Below the pieces are notes generated by a model. That model saw only the letters and a program-made list of their open reading frames with translations, was not told the origin of the DNA and searched no databases. Of a DNA stretch of 64,000 nt, positions 51,281 through 58,447 are shown in pieces (within the stretch, counting starts at the first letter, position 1; every line of letters begins with the position of its first letter). Source of the DNA: CALFVT01 sp039989855 (lineage in GTDB: Bacteria > Pseudomonadota > Alphaproteobacteria > Caulobacterales > Maricaulaceae); the NCBI GenBank assembly GCA_039989855.1, contig JBDXGZ010000008.1:248001-312000 (forward strand). The letters are read 5' to 3'. The position numbers and the translations under genes are program-made.

Positions 51281-52621
51281 ATGACTGTACGCGTTCGTTT
51301 TGCACCGTCACCGACTGGTAAACTTCATGTGGGCAATGTCCGCACGGCTTTAATGAATTACCTCTTTGTACAAAAACAAGGTGGGACATTTATTCTACGG
51401 ATTGATGATACGGACCTAGTGCGCTCAACGCAGGCCTATGAAGACGGTCTCAAAGAAGATTTGGCGTGGCTTGGCCTTAATCACGGCGAGACGTTTAATC
51501 AGTCCCACCGTTTCGCCATGTATAATGAGGCCGCAGCAAAACTAAAAGCCAGCGGGCATCTATATCCCTGCTACGAAACATCCGATGAGCTTGATCGTCA
51601 ACGGAAACTTCTACGGGTGCAAAGCAAACCACCCGTTTATAACCGTGCGGCGCTTGAACTCACAGCTGACCAGATTGCCGCCTATGAAGCTGAAGGACGT
51701 CAGGCTCATTGGCGCTTTAAGCTTTCTGGGAACCCAGTCGTCTGGAACGATTTGGTGCGCGGCGAGCAATCCATTGATACAAGCTCTATTTCTGACCCCG
51801 TTCTTATACGGGGTGACGGCAGTTTCCTTTATACGCTTCCGAGTGTTGTTGATGATATTGATGCGCGGATTACCCATGTTATTCGCGGCGAAGACCATGT
51901 GACTAATTCAGGCGCGCAAATCGAAATTTTTCAAGCCCTATCTGATCATCTTCCAAGCTTTGCTCATACGCCTTTACTTGTCGGGAAAGACGGGAAGGGC
52001 CTCTCAAAGCGTCTTGGCTCTTTATCGATGCAAGAACTCAAAACCCAAGGTGTTGAGCCGCAAGCGGTGGCGTCTTTATTGGCGAAAATCGGTACATCTG
52101 ACCCCGTTGAGGCAGAGCTTGAGTTGAGCAAACTAATTGAAGATTTTGACTTTAATAAAATTGGTCGCGCACCAGCGCGCTTTGACGAAGATGAACTCGC
52201 ACTTCTGAACGCACGGTTGCTACATGTGACTCCATATGACCGCGTAAAAGAGCGGTTGGACGTGATGGGTGTTAGTGGGGGTGAACCGCTTTGGGACTTA
52301 ATGCGCGCGAATATTGAAAAAGTCGATGATATGGCTGGCTGGTCAACGATGATCTATGCGCCAATGGCAGGACAGATTGCCGATGAAGACAAAGAGTTTT
52401 GCTCGGCGGCAGCAGCCCTATTGCCAGATTCGATTGACGAAAGCTCATGGTCTACACTGACAACCGCTCTGAAAGCCGAGACGGGCCGTAAAGGACGTGG
52501 TCTTTTCATGCCGCTACGGATGGCGCTTACAGGCCGCCCGCACGGCCCTGATATGGGGAAAATCCTAACCTTCCTTGGCCGTGATAAAGCCAAATCTCGC
52601 TTAGAGGGCGCTGTTGGCTAG
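51281..52621 (+). CDS. gltX: Glutamate-tRNA ligase
   Basis: 446 residues from ATG 51281; the in-frame TTG at 51266 is unlikely because the conserved start is MTVRVRFAPSPTGKLHVGNVRTALMNYL. This holds the class I HIGH-type motif (HVGN). The KMSKS motif is GLSKRLGSL. THVIRGEDHVTNSGAQIEIFQAL is family-typical. It charges tRNA-Glu, and in many alphaproteobacteria one GltX copy also or only charges tRNA-Gln for amidation. Which type this is cannot be told here. The anticodon-binding helical domain is shorter than average. Confidence 0.94.
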   Translation: MTVRVRFAPSPTGKLHVGNVRTALMNYLFVQKQGGTFILRIDDTDLVRSTQAYEDGLKEDLAWLGLNHGETFNQSHRFAMYNEAAAKLKASGHLYPCYETSDELDRQRKLLRVQSKPPVYNRAALELTADQIAAYEAEGRQAHWRFKLSGNPVVWNDLVRGEQSIDTSSISDPVLIRGDGSFLYTLPSVVDDIDARITHVIRGEDHVTNSGAQIEIFQALSDHLPSFAHTPLLVGKDGKGLSKRLGSLSMQELKTQGVEPQAVASLLAKIGTSDPVEAELELSKLIEDFDFNKIGRAPARFDEDELALLNARLLHVTPYDRVKERLDVMGVSGGEPLWDLMRANIEKVDDMAGWSTMIYAPMAGQIADEDKEFCSAAAALLPDSIDESSWSTLTTALKAETGRKGRGLFMPLRMALTGRPHGPDMGKILTFLGRDKAKSRLEGAVG

Positions 52622-52714
52622 TTTTAGTCCTCACGAGAGCGTGATATTTGGTAGCTATCCTCAAGATTAATTTTTTGTTAGCCTTTCATTATAAATATAT
52701 AAAGGGAGGGCTAT

Positions 52715-53122
52715 ATGTCTGAAAGAAATTTAAAATTACCATTATTTTTAACGCGCTTGAGCGTGTTTTATTTTTTACTGCCTTGGCAGGTCATGCGTTT
52801 CACAAAGCATGGTAGTATTGAAGGTATTGCTAAAAAATATTATAAAATTCCAGCCATACCAGATATTGTCGGTACCATATTAGGTGTCGCTATGATGGCG
52901 TTGTTAATTGCCTTTCTTGTCGGTTTTAAGAAGAAGATCAGCTACGGACTCGTCTTTGTTCTTCATGCCGTTGGAACGGTTATGACAATTCCTGCTTTAA
53001 TCCCGTTCGTTGGGCTTGAAGGATATAATCAGCTTTTCCTAGCAGCGATTCCGACGGCTTTTGCCATGTTGCTTCTTTATTGCCTCCGCGATGAAGATAC
53101 GATGTTTTCGCTTAATAAATAA
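52715..53122 (+). CDS. Small hypothetical membrane protein
   Basis: 135 residues with about four hydrophobic segments (~9-24, ~48-70, ~78-96, ~104-122). The layout resembles DoxX-like proteins, but no decisive motif is visible. An AAGGGAGGG lies upstream of the ATG. It is followed by a hairpin terminator at 53149. Convergent with the gene at 53156-53392. Confidence 0.6.
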   Translation: MSERNLKLPLFLTRLSVFYFLLPWQVMRFTKHGSIEGIAKKYYKIPAIPDIVGTILGVAMMALLIAFLVGFKKKISYGLVFVLHAVGTVMTIPALIPFVGLEGYNQLFLAAIPTAFAMLLLYCLRDEDTMFSLNK

Positions 53123-53148
53123 AACGAACTCAATTTGTTTCTAATTAA

Positions 53149-53176
53149 AGGGCCTCTAAAATTTAGAGGCCTTTTT
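53149..53176. terminator. Terminator hairpin shared by convergent genes
   Basis: GGCCTCTAAA (53151-53160) pairs with TTTAGAGGCC (53162-53171), followed by TTTTTG. It terminates the plus-strand gene ending at 53122. The stop codon and last residues of the minus-strand gene 53156-53392 lie inside the stem. Confidence 0.85.
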
Positions 53177-53392
53177 GTTTGTCTTCATTTTACGACGAAT
53201 CCCGCGCCATAACATTCGGTAGGTCGGGTCGATGAATAAAATTCCGATAATAATCAACAGTCCCCATATCCAGTGATAGCCTTTGAAATAGACGTAGAAA
53301 AAGGCCGCAATCATTGCGGGGTAAAATACGAAGACTCGGATCATCCGCCAATAAACCAGCAGCACGGCTTTTACTTTCGGATTAATCCTCAT
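53156..53392 (-). CDS. Small hypothetical membrane protein
   Basis: 78 residues with two hydrophobic segments (VFVFYPAMIAAFFYVYF and IWGLLIIIGILFIDP) and a basic, Lys/Arg-rich C-terminus. No family recognised. Its start overlaps the end of the SixA-like gene by four bases, so the two are co-translated on the minus strand. Its last codons are part of the terminator hairpin at 53149-53176. Confidence 0.6.
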   Translation of the reverse strand: MRINPKVKAVLLVYWRMIRVFVFYPAMIAAFFYVYFKGYHWIWGLLIIIGILFIDPTYRMLWRGIRRKMKTNKKASKF

Positions 53393-53886
53393 TCCGACGT
53401 GAGCTCGCGCGGTAGCAAAAGCTCTTTAAATTGCCACGCGGTTGGGGAGAGCCATGAGGCTGTCTCATCTTTGCGGGCGAACACTCCACATGCCCCTGTA
53501 GGGTAGCGGTGATACTGGCCGCTAAAATGCTCGAACAAATCTTCCCATCCGGGGTTATGCCCTAATAGCATTAAATTGCGGTTTGGTTCTTCCGCGCTGG
53601 CGCAGAGTTGTAAAACCGTATCTGAACTGGCCATGTAAAACTTAGGCTGATGAAACACAGTCTGCGTGCCCGGTATAATTCGAATAAGGCGCGTGGCTGT
53701 TTCCTTTGTACGCACCGCATCAGAGCACCATATTGTATCTGGGGCGTAGCCTTTAGCATTTAAAACCTGAGCCACTTTGTCCGCTGCTTTGCGCCCACGT
53801 TTATTCAAGGGCCTGTCATGATCGTTTAGACTCTCATCATCCCAAGAGGATTTCGCGTGACGCATAATAAGGAGATGTCTCAACAT
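53389..53886 (-). CDS. SixA-like histidine phosphatase
   Basis: 165 residues, phosphoglycerate-mutase-like fold. The RHG-type motif is LLIMRHAKSSWDD with catalytic His9 and Arg8. DRPLNKRGRKAADKVAQVL, WCSDAVRTKETATRL and the second His in LMLLGHNPGWEDL are present. It resembles SixA, which dephosphorylates histidine phosphotransfer domains, though the true substrate is unknown. It overlaps the downstream small membrane protein gene by four bases. Confidence 0.88.
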   Translation of the reverse strand: MLRHLLIMRHAKSSWDDESLNDHDRPLNKRGRKAADKVAQVLNAKGYAPDTIWCSDAVRTKETATRLIRIIPGTQTVFHQPKFYMASSDTVLQLCASAEEPNRNLMLLGHNPGWEDLFEHFSGQYHRYPTGACGVFARKDETASWLSPTAWQFKELLLPRELTSE

Positions 53887-53941
53887 GCTTACCAGTTTAA
53901 ACTAAGATCCGTTTGTGATCAAAGTAAAAGCTATATTTGAC

Positions 53942-55360
53942 CTATTCTTTGATAAGACGCGTATTCGGATAGCTGGCGTGCCAGCCAAACCAAAACGCAC
54001 GGTGATAGGGCAGGCGCTTTAATTCACGTCCATCGGGGGCGGTTAATTTACTTTCGGCGACCTTCCACACATCTCCGTTGAGATCTCGCGCTTTGCCTGC
54101 ACCGTCAAATTGGGTCAGAACGACATCTTTCGGATCATAAACACGGTTCGCGCCTGTCTCGTCCGTCAGAACAACATATTTTTGCGAGCCAACCGTACCG
54201 CGGTAAACAGGATTTTTCGCGAGGAAATCCGTAGAAATGGCGACAGGTTCATGGGGGTGCTTTTTAAACCGAAGCGCTAGAACTTCAGTTTTATTCTTGA
54301 GCCGTTGATCAGAAAAAGGCGTATGGAACATCAAATTATCGGTGGCGAAATATTGGTGATAGGCAACGCCCTCGTCGTAATTTCGGCGGTGACCTGTCTT
54401 TAGGGATAGGACTTTCGTTTCAGGGTGAAGTTCTTTCCATTTCCCCCATGTGGTTGTGACAACACTGCGGTGGTCAAGGGCGATATCTTTATTAATTAGC
54501 GGTCCAATAACAGGCTCGCCTTTCAATGTATTCCATAAGGACTGGGTGGCCTTATCGTACATGAGCTTATTAGAGCGGTATAAAAATCCACTTGTACCGA
54601 CCTCGTGAGGGATACCCTTCGCCTCAGTTTCGTAGAGGATAACCGTGCCGCAAAGTGTGCAATATACGCCTGCGAAGTCAACGCCTCCGACCGTGTCGAC
54701 AAACATTTCATGCCACGCTAATATACGTTTCGGATAGGCCCGAACGTCGCCGTTCACTTCTATACCGAAAACCACATTGTCATCTTCGAGGTAGTCAGCC
54801 TTATTCGCGCTAATCATATCAGGCTGGCGTAGCGGGGGTATCCCGTCTTGTACAACCCCACCCCAACGAACTTCATCAAGGCGAATGTTGCTAAGGTTAT
54901 CTCGACCAAAGAAATATTTGCCAAATTTAGGGTCAATCTCACGGTAAAATTCCGATTTAAAATCCGCATAGCCTTTGATTTTAAGCTCAGGCTCGTTCCA
55001 TAACCAACGGAACCAATCATTCATATTGTCGCCGTAATCTTGCCCTGTACTCGTCTTTAGCATTTCAAGGATGGTGCGACGAACCTCACGGTCAGGAATG
55101 AAATTATACATCTCAATAGCAGGAGGAATATAAGCTTTTGTCCAAAAGGCGCGAAGGTCGGCACTGGCATCACCTTGATTAAACAGGCTTGGTTCCAGAG
55201 CGGATAGTAAAATGTCTTTATCTTTATCTGAGATTTCTAATTGCGTTTCAACAAAAGTGGCCTGTGCTTGGGCGCTGGGTGTTTGGGTCTGATTTGAATT
55301 GACGGTGAAGCCAATAAGAGCGAGGGCGGCAACTCCCGATAACAATAATATGCGCGTCAT
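53942..55360 (-). CDS. Exported DUF3179 family protein
   Basis: 472 residues. A signal peptide (RILLLSGVAALALIGFTVNSNQTQTPSAQA) is followed by a helical N-terminal segment. The DUF3179 domain has NVVFGIEVNGDVRAYPKRILAWHEMFVDTVGG, VYCTLCGTVILYETEA (a CxxC pair) and TSGFLYRSNKLMYDKATQSLWNTLKGEPVIG. The family occurs widely in marine bacteria and archaea, with no established function. The conserved histidine and CxxC suggest metal binding. No operon partner. ATG at 55360. Confidence 0.88.
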   Translation of the reverse strand: MTRILLLSGVAALALIGFTVNSNQTQTPSAQAQATFVETQLEISDKDKDILLSALEPSLFNQGDASADLRAFWTKAYIPPAIEMYNFIPDREVRRTILEMLKTSTGQDYGDNMNDWFRWLWNEPELKIKGYADFKSEFYREIDPKFGKYFFGRDNLSNIRLDEVRWGGVVQDGIPPLRQPDMISANKADYLEDDNVVFGIEVNGDVRAYPKRILAWHEMFVDTVGGVDFAGVYCTLCGTVILYETEAKGIPHEVGTSGFLYRSNKLMYDKATQSLWNTLKGEPVIGPLINKDIALDHRSVVTTTWGKWKELHPETKVLSLKTGHRRNYDEGVAYHQYFATDNLMFHTPFSDQRLKNKTEVLALRFKKHPHEPVAISTDFLAKNPVYRGTVGSQKYVVLTDETGANRVYDPKDVVLTQFDGAGKARDLNGDVWKVAESKLTAPDGRELKRLPYHRAFWFGWHASYPNTRLIKE

Positions 55361-55913
55361 ATATATATCTCTAATAATTCGTCGAATTTATGTACCGACT
55401 ATAGCGGCATTAATGATAAGCAGGTGTCACGTTCCGAATAAAGGACGTCAACTCTATGTGAGAGGGACGTTAGTAGAATGGGGTGAGCGGGTTTCTTGAT
55501 TGCCGACACGCCAAAATTTCTCGCACCTTTCAGAGCAAGTTTAAGGACAGTCTGCGAAGGTCTCCATTACGATGGTTACCAAATCTATGTTTAATTTACG
55601 CAATGGATATCAGGCGCACTTTGAGCCTGACCTTTCCGAATAAACGAAAAGTCCTTCGCAACGATTGGCTTTTTCACAGCCCCCGGACAGTTATTAGGTC
55701 TAAACCATCTCGGCGTGAACCTACCTACCCAACTAAATGGATAGGAACAGAGGGTGCGGCGGGGCACACAGAGCGTTACATCCATGCGCTACCCGCGCCA
55801 ACCGTCCTCATTCAAACAAACTAACGCGCGATTGTCCGTCCGTGAATAAGGAACGATTGCATAATAGAGGATGTTTTGAAGGCGTGGATATATCTTTGTA
55901 GTTCCCTTTCTTT
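55361..55913. other. Gene-poor intergenic region
   Basis: About 550 bp downstream of the DUF3179 gene start and before the REP pair. Open frames here (for example 55483-55824 plus, 55591-55785 minus) have no ribosome binding site or protein-like composition. No RNA gene was recognised. Confidence 0.4.
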
Positions 55914-56002
55914 CCGTTCATCCCTGCGAAAGCAGGGATCTCCCTGGAAGCAGTGCTCTCTACATTAAGAACAGAGGCCCCTGCTTTCGCAGGGGTGGAC
56001 GG
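55914..56002. repeat. Paired REP-like (REPIN) inverted repeat
   Basis: Two copies of a ~28-base element in opposite orientation (about 55914-55942 and 55974-56002) share the core CCCTGCGAAAGCAGGG and the flanks CCGTYCA and YCTC, with a ~31-base spacer. Each core is itself palindromic. It lies 26 bp downstream of the rpoH stop. Elements with this core are scattered in many proteobacterial genomes. Confidence 0.8.
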
Positions 56003-56027
56003 GGGCTACCGTGTTTTAATTTTGCAA

Positions 56028-56996
56028 CTACCCTGCCTCGATCAATCCTGTCGTTCCTGCGGCGGCGATCATGGCGGCTTGTAATTTCTCAAAGGCGCGA
56101 GCTTCGATTTGGCGGATGCGTTCGCGGCTGACGTTATAAACGCCGGCTAATTCTTCGAGGGTTTTCGGCTTATCGGCTAAGCGGCGCTTCATGATGATGT
56201 CGCGTTCGCGGTCATTGAGGTCTGACATCGCATCTTGGAGAAGATCCATGCGGGCGTCAAATTCTTGGCTTTCACCGATTTGTGTTTCTTGCGAGGCCAC
56301 GTCATCTTCGAGCCAGTCTTGCCACTCACTGCCGCCGTCTTCACCGCCAATCGTGACGTTGAGCGAGGCATCGCCGCCGCCCGACATGCGGCGGTTCATA
56401 GAGACAACTTCTTTTTCTTTGACGTTCAGGCGGGTGGCGATTTTTTTGACATTATCAGGATGCAAAGCGCCGTCATCAATCGCTTTCATTTCGCCCTTGA
56501 GGCGGCGTAAATTGAAAAATAATTTCTTCTGCGCGGCGGTGGTTCCCATTTTAACAAGAGACCAAGAGCGCAGCACATATTCTTGGATGGCGGCGCGAAT
56601 CCACCACATAGCATAGGTCGAGAGGCGGAAGCCTTTATCAGGATCGAACTTCTTGACCGCTTGCATCAGGCCGACATTGCCTTCGGAAATAACTTCGCCA
56701 ATGGGCAGGCCGTAGCCCCGGTAGCCCATCGCGATTTTCGCCACGAGGCGCAGGTGAGACGTCACCATACGTTCGGCGGATTTTGTATCGCCTTTTTCCT
56801 GCCAGGCTTTGGCGAGGGTAAATTCTTCGTCCTTTTCCAGCATCGGATATTTACGGATTTCGGTGAGATAACGGTTCAATCCCTGCTCGGGCGATAGGGC
56901 CATAGAGAGGCTCATATTGCCGCTATAGCTCGCGTCCTTTTTGGTCGCGTCTTGCGCCTTTTTCGTCGCAGGCAGTTTGGCTTTGGACTCGGTCAT
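56028..56996 (-). CDS. rpoH: RNA polymerase sigma-32 factor
   Basis: 322 residues from ATG 56996, with GAGAG five bases upstream; a TTG at 57008 is unlikely. Region 2 has LVAKIAMGYRGYGLPIGEVISEGNVGLMQAVKKFDPDKGFRLSTYAMWWIRAAIQEYVLRSWSLVK. The RpoH box is TTAAQKKLFFNLRRLK. Region 4 has SDLNDRERDIIMKRRLADKPKTLEELAGVYNVSRERIRQIEARAFEKL. It directs heat-shock transcription. The order rluD-rpoH on one strand is common in this class. Confidence 0.96.
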   Translation of the reverse strand: MTESKAKLPATKKAQDATKKDASYSGNMSLSMALSPEQGLNRYLTEIRKYPMLEKDEEFTLAKAWQEKGDTKSAERMVTSHLRLVAKIAMGYRGYGLPIGEVISEGNVGLMQAVKKFDPDKGFRLSTYAMWWIRAAIQEYVLRSWSLVKMGTTAAQKKLFFNLRRLKGEMKAIDDGALHPDNVKKIATRLNVKEKEVVSMNRRMSGGGDASLNVTIGGEDGGSEWQDWLEDDVASQETQIGESQEFDARMDLLQDAMSDLNDRERDIIMKRRLADKPKTLEELAGVYNVSRERIRQIEARAFEKLQAAMIAAAGTTGLIEAG

Positions 56997-57087
56997 TGTA
57001 TCTCTCAAATCTATTCGAAAGTCACATATAGTCTATTTATTGGCGATTTAAAGGTGTGTTCCCTAAATTCCCCGTTAGATTAAAGGG

Positions 57088-58155
57088 TTATCCCTTATTT
57101 ATGGCGTCGAGTGCGTCACGCAGGACGGCAAGGTCGGGCGGTAAGGGAGCTTTAAAAAGCATCTCTTCTTTTGTGACAGGATGAATAAAGCCCAGTTCTG
57201 CGGCGTGGAGAGCTTGGCGCTTTAGGCCGCTGAGTGTGTCACGGAGGTGGATTTCGGCGTCGCTTTTCGCGGTTTTAAACGCACGCTGTTTGCCGTAGAG
57301 CGGGTCGCCAAGCAGGGGACAGCCAATATGCGCCATGTGAACGCGAATTTGGTGGGTTCGGCCTGTTTCTAAACGGCATTCGATTTGGCTGATGAGCGGC
57401 GTCCCGATGGCGGCGTTGGGGCGTTGGCCGTAACCTTTAAGCAATTTGTAATTTGTTACTGCGTGGCGACCATGTTCTGAGGTGGTGTAATCCCCGAAGG
57501 TTCCGCGCACGACAGCCATCTTCTTACGGTTTTGGGCCGAGCGTGCAATACGGCTTTGGATGCGGCCTTGCCGTGGTGAGGGGCCACTGCGGGCAAAACA
57601 GACATAGCGGCGGTGTATCGTGTGTTTAGCAAAGTGCTTGGCTAGATATTGATGGCTGCGGTCTGATTTGGCCACGACAAGTAAGCCCGATGTGTCTTTA
57701 TCAATACGGTGGACAATACCGGGGCGTAGCACGCCGCCAATCCCCGAGAGCGAATCCTTACAGTGATAGAGCAGGGCGTTGACGAGGGTCTTGCTGCGCG
57801 AACCTGGAGCCGGGTGGACGGTCATGCCCGTCGGTTTATTGACGACGATCAATTGATCATCTTCATAGATAATATCGAGAGGGATGTCCTCGGGTGTTGG
57901 TGTGTCATCGACGGGCGGCGGAACGTGGACGGCATATTCAACGTCGGGTTTAAGCTTTGCTGAGGGGTTCCTTATGACATCGCCGTTAGCTCTGACATCA
58001 CCTGACTCGATCAGGCTACGTAAGCGCGCGCGTGATAAGTCAATGTGTGAGGCCAGCCATTTATCGAGACGCTGTCCTGCATCATCTTGCGTTGCGCCAA
58101 CAGCAAACCAGTGACCTGTTGCTGTAGCAGTACTTGTATTATTGGTTTCTGTCAT
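57088..58155 (-). CDS. rluD: RluA-family 23S rRNA pseudouridine synthase
   Basis: 355 residues. An N-terminal S4 RNA-binding domain (RLDKWLASHIDLSRARLRSLIESGDVRANG) is followed by the synthase core with catalytic Asp in GIVHRIDKDTSGLLVVAKS. YEDDQLIVVNKPTGMTVHPAPGSRSKTLVNALLYH and ECRLETGRTHQIRVHMAHIGCPLLGDPLYG are family landmarks. RluD modifies 23S rRNA positions 1911/1915/1917 in E. coli; the RluD versus RluC assignment here rests on the S4 domain and rpoH linkage. rpoH is 92 bp downstream. Confidence 0.9.
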   Translation of the reverse strand: MTETNNTSTATATGHWFAVGATQDDAGQRLDKWLASHIDLSRARLRSLIESGDVRANGDVIRNPSAKLKPDVEYAVHVPPPVDDTPTPEDIPLDIIYEDDQLIVVNKPTGMTVHPAPGSRSKTLVNALLYHCKDSLSGIGGVLRPGIVHRIDKDTSGLLVVAKSDRSHQYLAKHFAKHTIHRRYVCFARSGPSPRQGRIQSRIARSAQNRKKMAVVRGTFGDYTTSEHGRHAVTNYKLLKGYGQRPNAAIGTPLISQIECRLETGRTHQIRVHMAHIGCPLLGDPLYGKQRAFKTAKSDAEIHLRDTLSGLKRQALHAAELGFIHPVTKEEMLFKAPLPPDLAVLRDALDAINKG

Positions 58156-58447
58156 AATGTCCTGCAGGTGGCCTAAAGGCCGCCTCTATGCAAGATTTTT
58201 TTAACTCAAAGGTCAATTGCAACCTAATTTGTATCTGAGTTGCTTGTTTTACCTCTAATTGTTGTAAAAATGAATGGGTATGTGATTTGTTTACCACATG
58301 TGCAAAAAATTGCACATGAACGGCTTGAAATCCTTCCGAGAGCCATGTAGCGATAATATGTAAATAAGAGATTTCAGGCCCTTACGCTCTAAAACTGCAT
58401 ATAAGCAGGCGGGGTTTGGATCAATAATAAACTCGAGACGGGGAAAT
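58156..58447. promoter_or_regulatory. Divergent rluD/TonB receptor intergenic region
   Basis: A 292-bp region must carry the promoters of both genes. It contains a GC-rich hairpin (GGTGGCC/GGCCGCC, about 58173-58190) near rluD and a 22-bp perfect inverted repeat at 58297-58318 listed separately. The receptor start is preceded by GGGG at 58440. Confidence 0.5.
58297..58318. promoter_or_regulatory. Perfect inverted repeat, candidate operator
   Basis: CATGTGCAA and TTGCACATG are perfect arms (58297-58305, 58310-58318) around AAAA. No T-run follows. Located 130 bp before the TonB receptor, it looks like the operator of a dimeric repressor, such as a LacI or TetR type, though no regulator gene is adjacent. 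Confidence 0.5.

Noticed and set aside
55483..55824. 113-codon plus-strand open frame and its antisense partner at 55591-55785
   Set aside because: No ribosome binding site, no recognisable domain and unlikely residue composition; kept only as gene-poor DNA. A degraded mobile element was considered but no terminal repeats were seen.
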